A stretch of 64,000 nucleotides of DNA from Symbiodinium natans. Lineage: Eukaryota; Sar; Dinophyceae; Suessiales; Symbiodiniaceae. Positions 63,230 to 64,000 of this stretch are shown piece by piece (the first letter of the stretch is position 1; every line of letters begins with the position of its first letter). The notes beneath the pieces are model-generated. The model was not told where the DNA came from, did no database searches, and saw nothing but the letters and a program-made list of their open reading frames with translations. The translations under genes were made by a program, and so were the position numbers. The stretch lies in assembly GCA_905221605.1 (NCBI GenBank), contig CAJNDS010002475.1:283001-347000 (forward strand), given 5' to 3'.

Positions 63230-64000
63230 GGGAAGCCATGGGTTCGGAACGCGGGGCTCGTCCTGAAGAGAGCTGGCCACGACGGGTACGGGAACAACCT
63301 GAGGGTTTAGGGTAAACCATGTGGCAGGAAATGAAAATATCAAAGCGTTGGGAAGCGCATCGGTGTCGATTTCAAACGCATGTTTGCCTGATATCGGCAT
63401 CAGTTTCGAGCAAAACCAGATGAACATGTGTAGTTCCGACGCGTTGCTCTCCGGCCTCCGGCTCTCTGTTGCCGGCCTCGCGTGTCTTGTGCTTGTTTGT
63501 TGGTGTGCCTGCATTGTTCGCTTGGTTGCTTGTTTGATTGCTTGTCTTGTTTGGTTTGTTTGTTTTGTTTGGTTTCGTTTGTTGCAGCTGGTAAGTAACA
63601 AGAAACGTGCCTTGACAGGTTTCGGCCTCTTTGGGTATACTGGACCCAGCGATCCTGGCCTCGTGTGAACCAGGGTTTATAGGGTTTAGGGTTTAGGGTG
63701 GGATGCTGCACGAGTCTTAGCAGGATCCTGAAAAATAAACTCCAGAACATTTGTGCTGAGCTCCCTGGCTCTCCGAAATTCTGGAGGTGACTCAGATTGC
63801 AAGCCTCAGCTTGGAGCAGAACGGGGTTTAGGGTTTAGGGTTTACGGTTTGACTTTAGTCAATGCCAAGCTGTACCACAGGAATTGCCTTGTGCGAGTCC
63901 ATCATGGCTCTCCTGCAAACGCCGTCGCTAATATTGGCCAGGGCCCCTGACTGAAGTGTGCCCGGATGGCGTGGGAGTTGTTTCCTAGATCTGAAGCTTA
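63230..64000. other. No complete gene; exon-like segments beside short TTTAGGG remnants
   Basis: Segments at 63,231-63,302 (WVRNAGLVLKRAGHDGYGNN) and 63,850-63,945 (TLVNAKLYHRNCLVRVHHGS) each abut a short TTTAGGG piece (63,303-63,315; 63,824-63,850). Confidence 0.3.

Noticed and set aside
1-64000. CRISPR array, rRNA genes, bacterial operon features
   Set aside because: Direct repeats here are minisatellites without unique equal-length spacers. No rRNA signature was noticed, and genes are eukaryotic with introns.
1-64000. Full-length dinoflagellate spliced-leader relic
   Set aside because: The complete leader sequence was not found; only its last nine bases occur, in a minisatellite.

Overview
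The window looks like nuclear DNA of a dinoflagellate, or a very similar alga with a complex plastid. Coding DNA is sparse and split into very short exons. Introns use both GT-AG and GC-AG borders. Plant-type TTTAGGG repeats are scattered through the whole sequence as interstitial arrays. Minisatellites, homopolymer G tracts and small inverted-repeat elements are common, and one gene carries a signal-plus-transit leader typical of complex plastids. No species can be named from sequence alone.

Region by region. (1) 1-5,900 is AT-rich and unlike the rest. It is a decayed, virus-like integrated element. A plus-strand coding track carries family-B DNA polymerase motifs, then an SF1 helicase, then a zinc-binding domain, broken by about ten frame changes and several stops. 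A minus-strand fragment resembles the C-terminal part of a small-DNA-virus minor capsid protein. Small zinc-finger and orphan ORFs follow, and a 234-bp inverted-repeat element sits at the right edge. (2) 5,976-13,800 is repeat-rich host DNA with TTTAGGG/TTTGGGC arrays and scattered exon-like segments. (3) 13,881-14,699 is an intact single-exon gene for a plastid-targeted glutaredoxin/GST-type protein (prostaglandin E synthase 2-like). (4) 14,700-25,090 is mostly non-coding, with telomere-like arrays, MITE-like elements and a 30-bp minisatellite. (5) 25,092-26,219 is a Fringe-like GT31 glycosyltransferase gene with two ~103-bp introns that look like inserted elements. (6) 26,220-32,400 is low-complexity and repeat DNA. 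(7) 32,445-35,582 is a broken multi-exon gene tentatively placed in a DUF3987-like family. (8) 35,700-39,900 is dense in tandem and inverted repeats. (9) 40,190-42,330 on the minus strand is a decayed LINE-type retrotransposon with a YADD reverse transcriptase. (10) 46,344-48,355 holds five in-phase exons of a GH47 alpha-1,2-mannosidase. (11) 48,360-64,000 is again repeat-rich, including a palindromic satellite and the longest TTTAGGG array.

The two glycan enzymes (GT31 and GH47) would both act in the secretory pathway, but nothing shows that they are functionally linked. No operons, rRNA, tRNA or CRISPR arrays were found. Most long ORFs here are shadows of repeats. Many short exon-like segments are listed at low confidence because their host genes could not be assembled by eye.
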